Shown here: positions 1 to 9,592 of the stretch, one piece after another
Layout of the letters: each line of letters begins with the position of its first letter
How positions within the stretch are numbered: position 1 is the first letter of the stretch
Position numbers and translations under genes: made by a program
Notes under the pieces: generated by a model
Database searches by the model: none
Told to the model about the DNA's origin: nothing
Seen by the model: only the letters and a program-made list of their open reading frames with translations
Assembly (NCBI RefSeq): GCF_030812475.1
Contig: NZ_JAUSSR010000012.1
Span: forward strand, 1-64,000
DNA from: Pseudomonas lini
GTDB lineage: Bacteria; Pseudomonadota; Gammaproteobacteria; Pseudomonadales; Pseudomonadaceae
Reading direction: 5' to 3'
DNA length: 64,000 nucleotides

Positions 1-94
1 ACCACCTGATCCCATCCCGAACTCAGCAGTGAAACGATGCATCGCCGATGGTAGTGTGGGGTTTCCCCATGTGAGAGTAGGTCATCGTCAAGAT
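1..94 (+). rRNA. rrf: 5S ribosomal RNA, 3' part
   Basis: The first ~94 bases match the conserved 3' three quarters of a pseudomonad 5S rRNA, including the CCCGAACTCAG loop and the GATGGTAGTGTGGGG and GAGAGTAGGTCATCG segments. The 5' end lies outside the window. The 3' end is placed where the terminal helix (CGTCAAGA) ends, so it is accurate to a few bases. An rRNA operon therefore ends at the left edge. Confidence 0.93.
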
Positions 95-103
95 TAAATT
101 CCG

Positions 104-142
104 AAACCCCTATCTGCGCATGCAGGTAGGGGTTTTGTTTTT
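104..142 (+). terminator. rRNA operon terminator
   Basis: A hairpin with arms AAACCCCTATCTG and CAGGTAGGGGTTT (one G-T pair) is followed by a T-rich run. It lies ten bases after the 5S rRNA, as expected for the Rho-independent terminator of the rrn operon. Confidence 0.88.
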
Positions 143-159
143 GTCCTCAGGAAATCCAC

Positions 160-259
160 TGTAGGAGCGAGCTTGCTCGCGAAGGACGTCAACGATGACG
201 CTGGCCTCCTAACACCCCGCGGTGTCCTCTAGTTCTTCGCGAGCAAGCTCGCTCCTACA
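160..259. repeat. REP element, inverted pair (copy 1)
   Basis: Two inverted arms of the GTAGGAGCGAGCTTGCTCGCGA type face each other around a ~50 base spacer, forming the REP doublet (REPIN-like) common in the P. fluorescens group. It sits between the rrn terminator and recC. Such elements are non-autonomous and depend on a RAYT transposase; none is encoded in this window. Confidence 0.9.
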
Positions 260-318
260 CACATCGCCTTCAATGCTAAAGTCCATTCCTCGATTTTGCT
301 TTCCCCAAGGAAGCCTTT

Positions 319-3300
319 ATGCCGGACGCGACGTCCCTCACTGCTGGTTTTATGGTGGTTCACGGCAACCGCCTGGACGAGTTGCGCAGCCTTGTAGTCA
401 GCTGGATGCGGCGCTACCCGCTGGCGCCCCTGGAAAATGAAATCGCCCTGGTACAGAGCAACGGCATTGCCCAATGGCTGAAGCTGGCACTGGCCGAAGA
501 CCCGGAAGATGACGACATGGGTGGCTGTGGCATCGCTGCGGCCATCGACGTGCAGTTACCAGGCAGTTTCATGTGGCAGCTTTATCGCATGGTCCTTGGT
601 CGTGACGAGATCCCGGTCAAGTCCCTGCTCGATAAAGCCCCGCTGACCTGGCGCCTGATGCGCCTGCTGCCGCAGTTGATCGACCAACCGCATTTCGAGC
701 CCCTGCAGCGCTTCCTGGCCAATGACAGTGATTTACGCAAGCGCTACCAGCTGGCCGAGCGACTGGCGGATCTGTTCGACCAGTACCAGGTATACCGGGC
801 CGACTGGCTCGAAGACTGGGCCGAAGGCCGCCATCAATTACGCAGCGCCAGAGGCGAAACCAAACCCCTGACCCCGGCCAACTGCTGGCAGGCAGAATTG
901 TGGCGTGCATTGTTGCTGGATGTAGGTGAGCAAGGCATGGCGCAAAGCCGTGCCGGTGTCCATCAGCGGTTCATCGAACGCATCAACAACCTCGAAGTGG
1001 CACCCGGCGGATTGCCTTCCCGGGTGATCGTTTTCGGGATTTCCTCGCTGCCGGCTCAAGCCCTGGAAGCCCTGGCCGGACTGTCTCGTTTCAGCCAGGT
1101 TTTGCTGTGCGTGCACAACCCCTGTCGTCACCATTGGGCAGACATCGTCGCCGATAAAGACCTGTTGCGGCATCAATACAAGCGGCAGGCTCGCAAGCAC
1201 GGCATGCCGGTGGTGCTCGATCCGCAAACCCTGCATCAACATGCCCACCCGCTGCTGGCGGCATGGGGCAAGCAGGGGCGGGACTACATCAACCTGCTCG
1301 ACAGCTACGATGACCCCAACAGCTATCGTTCGGCATTTCGCGACGGGCGCATTGACCTGTTCAGCGACAGCCAACCGCAGAACATGCTCAATCAGCTGCA
1401 GGACGACATTCTTGAATTACGTCCCCTGAACGAGACTCGCGAGCGCTGGCCGGCGGTGGACCTGGAGCAGGACGAATCGATCCGTTTTCACATTGCCCAC
1501 AGCGCTCAGCGCGAAGTGGAAATCCTCCACGATCAATTGCTCGCGCGCTTCAGTGCCGACCCGCAATTGAGACCCCGCGACGTGATCGTGATGGTCCCGG
1601 ATATCGACAGCTACGCTCCGCATATCCGGGCGGTATTTGGCCAGCTTGAACGTCATGATCCGCGCTTCATTCCTTTTACCCTGGCAGACCAGGGCCAACG
1701 TGGCCGTGATCCGCTACTGATCGCTGTCGAACACTTGCTCAAACTGCCTGACAGTCGGTTCCCGGTGAGCGAAATCCTCGACTTGCTGGACGTTCCGGCA
1801 CTGCGCGCACGCTTCGCGGTGGAGGAGCGTGACCTGCCAACCCTGCACCGCTGGATCGAAGGTGCGGGCATTCGCTGGGGCATGAACGCACAGCAGCGTG
1901 CGGGTCTCGGTCTGCCCGCGGAGCTGGAGCAGAACAGTTGGCGCTTCGGCCTGCGTCGGATGCTGCTCGGTTATGCCGTGGGCAGCGCCGGTGCCTGCGA
2001 GGGCATCGAGCCCTACGATGAGATCGGTGGCCTGGATGCCGCGCTCATCGGTCCATTGGTCGCGCTGCTGGATGCGCTGGAGATCGCCCACCAGGAACTC
2101 TCTCGGCCTGCTCCCCCCCAGCAGTGGGGTACGCGCCTGCAAGCTTTGGTGCAGTTGTTCTTCCTGGCGAGCAACGAGCATGACGACTACGTGCTGTCCC
2201 AGCTCGAAGCCTTGCGTGAAACCTGGCTCGAGACCTGTGAATCAGTCGGCTTGCACGACGCTTTACCCCTGACCGTCGTCCGTGAAGCCTGGTTGGCCGG
2301 GCTGGATCAAGGGCGCTTGTCCCAGCGGTTCCTGGCCGGTGCTGTCAATTTTTGCACCTTGATGCCCATGCGAGCGATCCCGTTCAAGCTGGTCTGCCTG
2401 CTGGGCATGAATGACGGCGATTACCCGCGGGCGCAACCACCGCTGGACTTCGACCTGATGGGCAGTGATTACCGCCCCGGCGATCGCTCCCGGCGTGAAG
2501 ATGATCGCTACCTGCTGCTGGAGGCCCTGCTGTCGGCGCGTGAGCAACTGTATATCAGCTGGGTCGGCCGCAGCATTCGCGATAACAGCGAGCGACCCGC
2601 ATCGGTGTTGATTGGCCAGTTGCGTGACCATCTGGGCAGCGGCTGGCGGTTGCACGCAGCGGACGAAGACCTGCTGGAGGCCATGACTCAGGAGCACCCG
2701 TTGCAACCCTTCAGCGCCCGTTATTTCCACGAAGGTGATGAGCTGTTCAGCTATGCCAACGAATGGCAGGTGCTGCATCAAGCGAGCGAACCCGAGTCGC
2801 AGATCGAAGTCCTCGATGCCTACCTTCAGGAAGAACCACTGAGCCTCGGTCAATTGCAGGATTTCCTTCGCAATCCGGTACGGCATTTCTTTAGCCAGCG
2901 CCTGAAGGTGTTCTTCGAAGCGGCAGACATCCCCCTGGCCGATGAAGAGCCCTTTGTACTCGACGCGCTGCAACGCTACAGCCTCAGCGACAGGCTGCTT
3001 GAAGCGGCGTTGGGACAGCCCGAACACACTGATCAGGCGCTGGAGGCGCAAGCCAGGCGTCTGCAACACAGCGGGTTGCTGCCCATGGCCGGTTTTGGCG
3101 AATGCCTGCAGCGAGAATTGATCGAGCCATTGCCGGATCTGCTGCAGCGCTACCGGCAACTGCTGGCGTTATGGCCGACACCGCTCACCAGCGCGCTGCC
3201 GGTGAGCCTGGAGCTGCAAGGCCTGCGACTGGAAGGTTGGCTCAGCGGCCTGCATCAGCGTGCCGACGGAGGTGTGCTGTCGGTCACGACGATCCCCAAC

Positions 3301-3771
3301 AGCATCGGTTCGATCAAGTCGCGCAAATGGCATCGCCTGACGCGGCCATGGGTCAACCATCTGGTGGCCTGCGCCAGTGGCATGGCGTTGACCACGGCGT
3401 TGGTGGCCAGCGATGACAGTCTGCTGCTCGCGCCGATGGAGCAGGGCGCGGCCTCGCGGATTCTGGGCAACCTGTTGCTGGCCTGGCAAACCGGGATGCG
3501 TCAACCGCTGCCCATCGCGGTGAAGACCGCCTTCGCCTGGCTGGGCCAGACCGATCCGGTCAAGGCTCAGGCCGCTGCGCGCAAGGCCTATGAAGGCGAT
3601 GGCCTGACCACCGATGGCGAGCGTCGTGAAAGCCCGGCGCTGGGCCGTCAATTCGCCGATTTCGACGTGCTGATGGCCGACGAGACATTTCCCGATTGGT
3701 GCGACGCCTTGTATCGGCCACTGTTTGAAGCGCCCTGGCGTTCACTGACCAGCGAGGAAGCGCGCCCATGA
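319..3771 (+). CDS. recC: RecBCD enzyme subunit RecC
   Basis: This 1150-residue protein is the gamma subunit of exodeoxyribonuclease V. RecC holds RecB and RecD together, splits the DNA duplex with its pin and reads the Chi site as the 3' strand passes through. The length is close to the E. coli protein (about 1120). The N-terminus (FMVVHGNRLDELR) and the segment around LVCLLGMNDGDYPR are typical of RecC, whose helicase fold has lost the ATPase motifs; I see no Walker A here. The ATG is preceded by CCAAGGAAG. It is the first gene of recC-recB-recD and overlaps recB by four bases (ATGA). This gene order differs from the recC-ptrA-recB-recD order of E. coli and is normal for Pseudomonas. Confidence 0.96.
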   Translation: MPDATSLTAGFMVVHGNRLDELRSLVVSWMRRYPLAPLENEIALVQSNGIAQWLKLALAEDPEDDDMGGCGIAAAIDVQLPGSFMWQLYRMVLGRDEIPVKSLLDKAPLTWRLMRLLPQLIDQPHFEPLQRFLANDSDLRKRYQLAERLADLFDQYQVYRADWLEDWAEGRHQLRSARGETKPLTPANCWQAELWRALLLDVGEQGMAQSRAGVHQRFIERINNLEVAPGGLPSRVIVFGISSLPAQALEALAGLSRFSQVLLCVHNPCRHHWADIVADKDLLRHQYKRQARKHGMPVVLDPQTLHQHAHPLLAAWGKQGRDYINLLDSYDDPNSYRSAFRDGRIDLFSDSQPQNMLNQLQDDILELRPLNETRERWPAVDLEQDESIRFHIAHSAQREVEILHDQLLARFSADPQLRPRDVIVMVPDIDSYAPHIRAVFGQLERHDPRFIPFTLADQGQRGRDPLLIAVEHLLKLPDSRFPVSEILDLLDVPALRARFAVEERDLPTLHRWIEGAGIRWGMNAQQRAGLGLPAELEQNSWRFGLRRMLLGYAVGSAGACEGIEPYDEIGGLDAALIGPLVALLDALEIAHQELSRPAPPQQWGTRLQALVQLFFLASNEHDDYVLSQLEALRETWLETCESVGLHDALPLTVVREAWLAGLDQGRLSQRFLAGAVNFCTLMPMRAIPFKLVCLLGMNDGDYPRAQPPLDFDLMGSDYRPGDRSRREDDRYLLLEALLSAREQLYISWVGRSIRDNSERPASVLIGQLRDHLGSGWRLHAADEDLLEAMTQEHPLQPFSARYFHEGDELFSYANEWQVLHQASEPESQIEVLDAYLQEEPLSLGQLQDFLRNPVRHFFSQRLKVFFEAADIPLADEEPFVLDALQRYSLSDRLLEAALGQPEHTDQALEAQARRLQHSGLLPMAGFGECLQRELIEPLPDLLQRYRQLLALWPTPLTSALPVSLELQGLRLEGWLSGLHQRADGGVLSVTTIPNSIGSIKSRKWHRLTRPWVNHLVACASGMALTTALVASDDSLLLAPMEQGAASRILGNLLLAWQTGMRQPLPIAVKTAFAWLGQTDPVKAQAAARKAYEGDGLTTDGERRESPALGRQFADFDVLMADETFPDWCDALYRPLFEAPWRSLTSEEARP

Positions 3772-6700
3772 CCACGAAAACACCGCTGGCCCTGGCCTTC
3801 CCGCTGCGTGGCAGTCAACTGATCGAAGCCAGCGCCGGGACTGGCAAGACCTTCACCATTTCCGCCCTTTATCTGCGCCTGGTCCTGGGTCACGGTGGGG
3901 AGCCCAGCGGGTTCGGACGCGAGCTGTTACCCCCGCAAATCCTGGTCGTGACCTTCACCGATGCGGCCACCAAAGAGCTGCGCGAACGTATTCGCACACG
4001 TCTGGCCGAGGCGGCACGGTATTTCCGCGAGGAAACCCCGGCGCCTGACGCGCTGATTGCCCAGCTGCGTGACCAGTACCTGCCCGAGCAATGGTCCGGC
4101 TGCGCAAACCGCCTGGATATCGCCGCCCAGTGGATGGACGAAGCCGCCGTCTCGACCATCCACAGTTGGTGCCAGCGCATGTTGCGCGAACACGCGTTCG
4201 ACAGCGGCAGCCTGTTCACCCAGACCCTGGAAACCGATCACAGCGATTTGCTCGGAGAGGTCCTGCGCGATTACTGGCGAATGTTCTGCTACCCGATGCA
4301 AGGCGATGCGCTGAATTGGGTGCGCAGCAACTGGGGCGGCCCGGCGGCCTTGTTGCCGCGAGTACGTGGGTTGTTTGCCAGCGAGCGTGACAATGTCGCG
4401 GGTCAAGCGCCCGCCGAATTGATCGCGCAATGCCTGTTGGAACGCCGGGCTGCCTTGCTCGAGCTCAAGATGCCTTGGCGCCAGTGGGCGGATGAGCTGC
4501 TTGCCCTGTGTCATCAGGGCGTTGCGAGCAAGAGCGTCGATGGGCGCAAGATGCAGGCGCGTTACTTCGAGCCCTGGTTCGAAAAAATAAAAACCTGGGC
4601 CGAGGACGAATCCCTCGAACAATTGGATATCGGCACCGGCTTTACCCGCCTCACCCCGGATGGCATGGCTGAAGCCTGGAAAGGCGAGTCGCCCCGTCAT
4701 CCCGGCCTGGATGCGATGCCAGGCTTGAAACTCAGCCTCGATGGATTGCCGACGCCCGATGCGGCAGTGCTGCAACATGCCGCCCAATGGGTGGGTGCAC
4801 GGTTCGAGGAAGAGAAACGCCGACGCGCGGAAATGGGCTTCGACGACATGCTGCTGCGGCTCGATGCAGCCTTGCAAGCCGAGGGCGGCGAACGTCTGGC
4901 CACCTTGATCCGCGAGCAGTTCCCGGTGGCCTTGATCGACGAATTCCAGGACACCGACCCGGTGCAATACCGGATCTTCGAAAGCATCTATCGCATCGAA
5001 GACAACAACCCGGAAAGCGGCCTGTTCCTGATCGGCGACCCGAAGCAGGCGATCTATGCCTTCCGCGGCGCCGACATCTATACCTACCTGCGCGCCCGCC
5101 AGGCCACCGCTGGCCGCCTGCATACCCTGGGCACCAACTTCCGCTCCAGTCACGGCATGGTCAGTGCGGTCAACCATGTGTTCGAGCGTGCCGAGTCCCG
5201 GGAGGCAGGGCGGGGCGCTTTTCTGTTTCGTGAAAAGAACGGCGAGAACCCGGTGCCGTTCCTGCCCGTCGAATCCCAGGGCCGCAAAGAAGTGCTGCAC
5301 ATTGAAGGCCGGGCTGTCCCCGCCCTGAATGTCTGGCACCTGGCTGCCGATCAACCACTCTCCGGCGCGGTCTACCGGCAACAGCTGGCCGCCGCGTGCG
5401 CCAGCGAAATCACGGCGTTGCTCAATGGTGGGCAACATGGTCGCGCCGGCTTCATCCAGGAAGGCAGAGATTTTCGCGGCCTGTTGCCGGCGGATATCGC
5501 GATCCTGGTGCGCGACGGCAAGGAAGCCCAGGCCGTGCGCGCCGAACTCTCGGTCCGGGGTGTGCGCAGCGTTTACCTGTCGGACAAGGACTCGGTGTTC
5601 GCCGCCCAGGAAGCCCACGACGTATTGACCTGGCTCAAGGCGTGCGCCGAGCCGGATGTCGAGCGTCCACTGCGGGCTGCCCTGGCTTGCATCACGCTGA
5701 ACCTGTCGCTGGCCGAACTGGAACGATTAAATCAGGACGAACTGGCCTGGGAAGCCCGGGTCATGCAGTTCCGCGGTTATCGCGAATTGTGGCGCAAGCA
5801 AGGTGTATTGCCCATGCTGCGGCGCTTGCTGCATGACTTCCGCTTGCCCCAGGCATTGATCGCGCGCAGCGATGGCGAGCGCGTGCTGACCAACCTGCTG
5901 CACCTGTCCGAGTTACTGCAACAGGCGGCAGCCGAACTCGATGGCGAGCAGGCGCTGATCCGGCATCTGTCCGAGCACCTGGCGTTGTCCGGGCAGGCGG
6001 GCGAAGAGCAGATCCTGCGCCTGGAGAGCGATGAACAACTGGTCAAGGTGGTGACCATTCACAAGTCCAAGGGGCTTGAGTACCCCTTGGTGTTCCTGCC
6101 GTTCATTTGCTCGGCGAAGCCGGTGGATGGCAGTCGTCTGCCGCTGCATTACCACGATGCCAGCGGCAAGGCCCAAGTGACTTTGAAACCCACGGCCGAG
6201 TTGATTGCCCTGGCCGACGATGAGCGTCTGGCCGAGGATCTGCGCTTGCTCTATGTGGCCCTGACCCGGGCCCAGCATGCTTGCTGGCTCGGGGTGACCG
6301 ATCTCAAGCGCGGCAATAACAACAGCTCGGTGCTGCACCTGTCGGCGTTGGGCTATTTGCTGGGGGGCGGTGCGCCATTGGCTGAGTCGGCCGGGTTGCA
6401 GCGTTGGCTGCAAGACCTGCAGCAGGATTGCCCGGCACTGAGCTACGGCGACATGCCTGAAGCGAGCGCCGAGCATTACCATCCGCCCCACAACGAAGCG
6501 GCACTGCTCGCTGCGCGGATCCCCCAGCGCAAGGCCAGTGAAAACTGGTGGATCGCCTCTTACAGTGCCTTGCGCATTGGCGAGAGACTGAGCGAGGGCA
6601 GTGACGAAGCCCCCGAGAGCCCGCAGGCGCAAAAACTCTTCGACGACGAACGCCTCGATCCGCAAGCACCACGAGAGGTGGTAGCCGGCGGCGCGGACAT

Positions 6701-7457
6701 CCATCGATTCCCCCGTGGCCCGGGTCCCGGTACGTTTCTGCATGGCTTGCTGGAGTGGGCCGGCGACGAAGGTTTTGCCGCCACACCGCAAGCGGTGGAA
6801 GACGCCATTGCGCGGCGCTGTAACCGTCGCGGCTGGGAAGGCTGGATTACTGCCCTGAGTGACTGGCTGCAGCATCTGCTCAAATCGCCGCTGCCTGTCG
6901 GTGCCGGACAGGCGCCAGTGGTTTTCGGCCAACTGAGCCAATACCGCGTCGAAATGGAATTCTGGTTCGCCAGCCACAAGGTCGATGTGCTCAAGCTCGA
7001 TGAGCTCGTGCGCCAATACACCCACAACGGCGTGGCGCGGGTGGCCGCCGAACCGGTGATGCTCAACGGCATGTTCAAGGGCTTCATCGACCTGACATTC
7101 GAGCATGACGGCCGCTACTACGTCGCCGACTACAAATCCAACTGGCTGGGTGTCGATGACATGGCCTACACCCAGCAGGCCATGGAACAGTCGATCCTCG
7201 ACAACCGTTACGACCTGCAATACGTGCTCTACCTGCTGGCCCTGCACCGTCAGCTCAAGGCGCGGCTTGCCGATTACGATTACGACCGGCATGTCGGCGG
7301 TGCGTTGTACCTGTTCCTGCGGGGAACGCGCGCACCCAGCCAGGGCGTGTACTTCACCCGTCCGCCAAGAGAACTGATCGAGCGCCTGGACCGGATGTTC
7401 CAGGGCAAGCCAGAGCCCAAGGCAGAACCGGCCTGGGTACAGGGAGAACTGTTATGA
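3768..7457 (+). CDS. recB: RecBCD enzyme subunit RecB (helicase-nuclease)
   Basis: This 1229-residue protein is the 3'-5' SF1A helicase and only nuclease of RecBCD. Motif I is SAGTGKT at residues 22-28, motif II is LIDEFQDTD near residue 390, and TIHKSKGLEYP and LLYVALTRAQ are motifs V and VI. The C-terminal RecB nuclease domain has the metal-binding set D1108, D1121 and K1123 (GFIDLTF followed by VADYKSNW), spaced exactly as D1067, D1080 and K1082 of E. coli, so the nuclease should be active. The start codon overlaps the recC stop and the stop codon overlaps recD, implying coupled translation and equal subunit amounts. Role: double-strand break repair and degradation of foreign linear DNA. 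Confidence 0.97.
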   Translation: MTTKTPLALAFPLRGSQLIEASAGTGKTFTISALYLRLVLGHGGEPSGFGRELLPPQILVVTFTDAATKELRERIRTRLAEAARYFREETPAPDALIAQLRDQYLPEQWSGCANRLDIAAQWMDEAAVSTIHSWCQRMLREHAFDSGSLFTQTLETDHSDLLGEVLRDYWRMFCYPMQGDALNWVRSNWGGPAALLPRVRGLFASERDNVAGQAPAELIAQCLLERRAALLELKMPWRQWADELLALCHQGVASKSVDGRKMQARYFEPWFEKIKTWAEDESLEQLDIGTGFTRLTPDGMAEAWKGESPRHPGLDAMPGLKLSLDGLPTPDAAVLQHAAQWVGARFEEEKRRRAEMGFDDMLLRLDAALQAEGGERLATLIREQFPVALIDEFQDTDPVQYRIFESIYRIEDNNPESGLFLIGDPKQAIYAFRGADIYTYLRARQATAGRLHTLGTNFRSSHGMVSAVNHVFERAESREAGRGAFLFREKNGENPVPFLPVESQGRKEVLHIEGRAVPALNVWHLAADQPLSGAVYRQQLAAACASEITALLNGGQHGRAGFIQEGRDFRGLLPADIAILVRDGKEAQAVRAELSVRGVRSVYLSDKDSVFAAQEAHDVLTWLKACAEPDVERPLRAALACITLNLSLAELERLNQDELAWEARVMQFRGYRELWRKQGVLPMLRRLLHDFRLPQALIARSDGERVLTNLLHLSELLQQAAAELDGEQALIRHLSEHLALSGQAGEEQILRLESDEQLVKVVTIHKSKGLEYPLVFLPFICSAKPVDGSRLPLHYHDASGKAQVTLKPTAELIALADDERLAEDLRLLYVALTRAQHACWLGVTDLKRGNNNSSVLHLSALGYLLGGGAPLAESAGLQRWLQDLQQDCPALSYGDMPEASAEHYHPPHNEAALLAARIPQRKASENWWIASYSALRIGERLSEGSDEAPESPQAQKLFDDERLDPQAPREVVAGGADIHRFPRGPGPGTFLHGLLEWAGDEGFAATPQAVEDAIARRCNRRGWEGWITALSDWLQHLLKSPLPVGAGQAPVVFGQLSQYRVEMEFWFASHKVDVLKLDELVRQYTHNGVARVAAEPVMLNGMFKGFIDLTFEHDGRYYVADYKSNWLGVDDMAYTQQAMEQSILDNRYDLQYVLYLLALHRQLKARLADYDYDRHVGGALYLFLRGTRAPSQGVYFTRPPRELIERLDRMFQGKPEPKAEPAWVQGELL

Positions 7458-9562
7458 GCCGCACCTTCGCCGATTTGCTGCCCACGCCATTGGCCGCCGA
7501 CAGCCTGGCGGACCTGGCCCCCTTGATTCGCGCCGATGACTTGTTGCTGTTGCTCACGCGCTGGGTCGAACGCGGTTGGTTGCGGGCGCTGGACAAGGCC
7601 TTCGTCGCCTTTCTGCATGAGCTCGCGCCCGATGATGATCCCCTGGTGCTGCTGGCCGCGGCACTGACCAGTCACCAACTGGGCCACGGGCATGTCTGCC
7701 TGGATCTGTTCGAGACCCTCAAAGAGCCGGACTTCGCCCTGTCGTTGCCGCCCGAAGGGGATCTGCACAGTGACGCGATGCTGTTGCCGTCGCAATTGCT
7801 CCAGGCGCTGGACGGCGCTCACTGGTGCAAGGTGCTGGCCGCCAGCAACCTGGTCGCATTGGCGGTCGATGCTCGGGAAGCCGCGCAGCAGCGGCCATTG
7901 GTGCTATCGGGCAAACGCCTGTACTTGCGTCGCTACTGGGCTTACGAACGGCGTATCGATCACTCGCTGCGCCAACGCCTGGCGGAACACGAAACCACCC
8001 CGGACGACTTGTCCCAACGCCTGACCGGCCTGTTCGGCCCCGCCCGGCCCGGCGAAGTGATCGACTGGCAGAAACTCGCCTGCGCCCTGGCGACCCGCAG
8101 CGCTTTCAGCATCGTCACCGGCGGCCCGGGCACGGGTAAAACCACCACCGTCGTGCGCTTGCTGGCGCTGCTCCAGGCGCCAGCGGTGGAGGCGGGCAAA
8201 CCCTTGCGCATCCGTCTCGCCGCCCCCACCGGCAAAGCCGCGGCGCGGCTGACCGAGTCCATCAGTGCCCAGGTCCGCACCCTGGAAGTTGACGAAGGGG
8301 TACGGGCCAAGATCCCGTCGGACGTCACCACCGTGCACCGCCTGCTCGGCAGCCGTCCCGGTACCCGCCACTTCCGGCATCACGCGGGCAATCGCCTGCC
8401 GCTGGATGTGCTGGTGGTGGACGAAGCCTCGATGATCGACCTGGAGATGATGGCCAACCTGCTCGACGCCATGCCGACCCATGCCCGCCTGGTGCTGCTG
8501 GGTGACAAGGACCAGTTGGCATCGGTGGAGGCCGGCGCCGTGCTCGGCGATCTGTGTCGCGATGCCGAGGCCGGTTGGTACAGCCCGCAGACCCGGCAGT
8601 GGCTGGAGTCGGTCAGTGGTGAAGATCTGGGCGCCAGTGGTTTGCACGAAGACATCGACGGGACTCATCCACTCGCTCAGCAAGTGGTGATGCTGCGCCA
8701 CTCCCGACGGTTCGGCGAGGGCAGCGGCATTGGGCAACTGGCGCGCTGGGTCAACCAGCAGCACCCTGAGCAAGCGCGCAAGCTCCTGGCGACACGCAGT
8801 CACGACGACGTGTTTAGCCTGTCCCTCAAGGGGGAGCAGGATCGGGCGCTGGAACGCCTGCTGCTCGAGGGGCATGGCGACGGGCCGCAAGGTTATCGGC
8901 ATTACCTGACCTTGTTGCGCAGTCAGCGGCCAGCGATCGACAGCCCCCTGCATGATCAATCCTGGGTCGACTGGGCTCGTGGCGTGTTGCAAGCCTTCGA
9001 CGCGTTCCAGTTGTTGTGCGCCGTGCGCAAAGGCCCGTGGGGGGTGGAAGGCTTGAATCAGCGGGTCACCGCTGCACTGCTCAAGGCGCGGCTGATCGAC
9101 AGCGACCACCAATGGTACGAAGGCCGCCCGGTGCTGATGACCCGTAACGACTATGGCCTGGGCCTGATGAACGGCGATATCGGTATCGCGCTCAAGTTGC
9201 CGGAACGTGACGGCCCCGAGGCCGGGAAGCGGGTGCTGCGTGTGGCGTTCCCGCGCAATGACGGGCAGGGCGGCGTGCGGTTTGTCCTGCCAAGCCGGCT
9301 CAATGATGTCGAAACCGTGTACGCCATGACCGTGCACAAATCCCAGGGTTCGGAATTCGCCCATACGGCGTTGATCCTGCCGGACGCCCTCAACCCGGTC
9401 CTCACCAAAGAGCTGATCTATACCGGGATCACCCGGGCCAAGCACTGGTTCACCTTGATCGAACCCCGTGCCGGCGTGTTCGAAGAGGCGGTGCGGCGCA
9501 AGGTCAAGCGCTTGAGCGGGCTGATGCTGCACCTGGAAGAGACGCCCTTGGCGGGTGATTGA
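7454..9562 (+). CDS. recD: RecBCD enzyme subunit RecD (5'-3' helicase)
   Basis: This 702-residue protein is the SF1B 5'-3' helicase of RecBCD. Walker A is GGPGTGKT with K229; LVVDEASMIDLEM is motif II; LVLLGDKDQLASVEAG is motif III; and the C-terminal VYAMTVHKSQGSEF and YTGITRAK segments are the UvrD-like C-terminal domain. The N-terminal ~110 residues are the RecB-contacting domain. It is somewhat longer than E. coli RecD (about 608). It overlaps recB by four bases and ends the operon; the next gene converges on it 30 bases later, and I see no strong terminator in the gap. Confidence 0.96.
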   Translation: MSRTFADLLPTPLAADSLADLAPLIRADDLLLLLTRWVERGWLRALDKAFVAFLHELAPDDDPLVLLAAALTSHQLGHGHVCLDLFETLKEPDFALSLPPEGDLHSDAMLLPSQLLQALDGAHWCKVLAASNLVALAVDAREAAQQRPLVLSGKRLYLRRYWAYERRIDHSLRQRLAEHETTPDDLSQRLTGLFGPARPGEVIDWQKLACALATRSAFSIVTGGPGTGKTTTVVRLLALLQAPAVEAGKPLRIRLAAPTGKAAARLTESISAQVRTLEVDEGVRAKIPSDVTTVHRLLGSRPGTRHFRHHAGNRLPLDVLVVDEASMIDLEMMANLLDAMPTHARLVLLGDKDQLASVEAGAVLGDLCRDAEAGWYSPQTRQWLESVSGEDLGASGLHEDIDGTHPLAQQVVMLRHSRRFGEGSGIGQLARWVNQQHPEQARKLLATRSHDDVFSLSLKGEQDRALERLLLEGHGDGPQGYRHYLTLLRSQRPAIDSPLHDQSWVDWARGVLQAFDAFQLLCAVRKGPWGVEGLNQRVTAALLKARLIDSDHQWYEGRPVLMTRNDYGLGLMNGDIGIALKLPERDGPEAGKRVLRVAFPRNDGQGGVRFVLPSRLNDVETVYAMTVHKSQGSEFAHTALILPDALNPVLTKELIYTGITRAKHWFTLIEPRAGVFEEAVRRKVKRLSGLMLHLEETPLAGD

Positions 9563-9592
9563 AAGGGCGCGGGGACACTGTGCGAACGCCGA

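Noticed and set aside
3927..5618. 563-codon open frame on the minus strand
   Set aside because: It lies fully antisense to recB, which has complete helicase motifs. Long antisense frames are common in GC-rich Pseudomonas genes, and the translation has no recognisable domain.
5913..9532. Long minus-strand open frames opposite recB and recD (459 and 542 codons)
   Set aside because: They are shadows of recB/recD with low-complexity His/Gln-rich translations and no ribosome sites.
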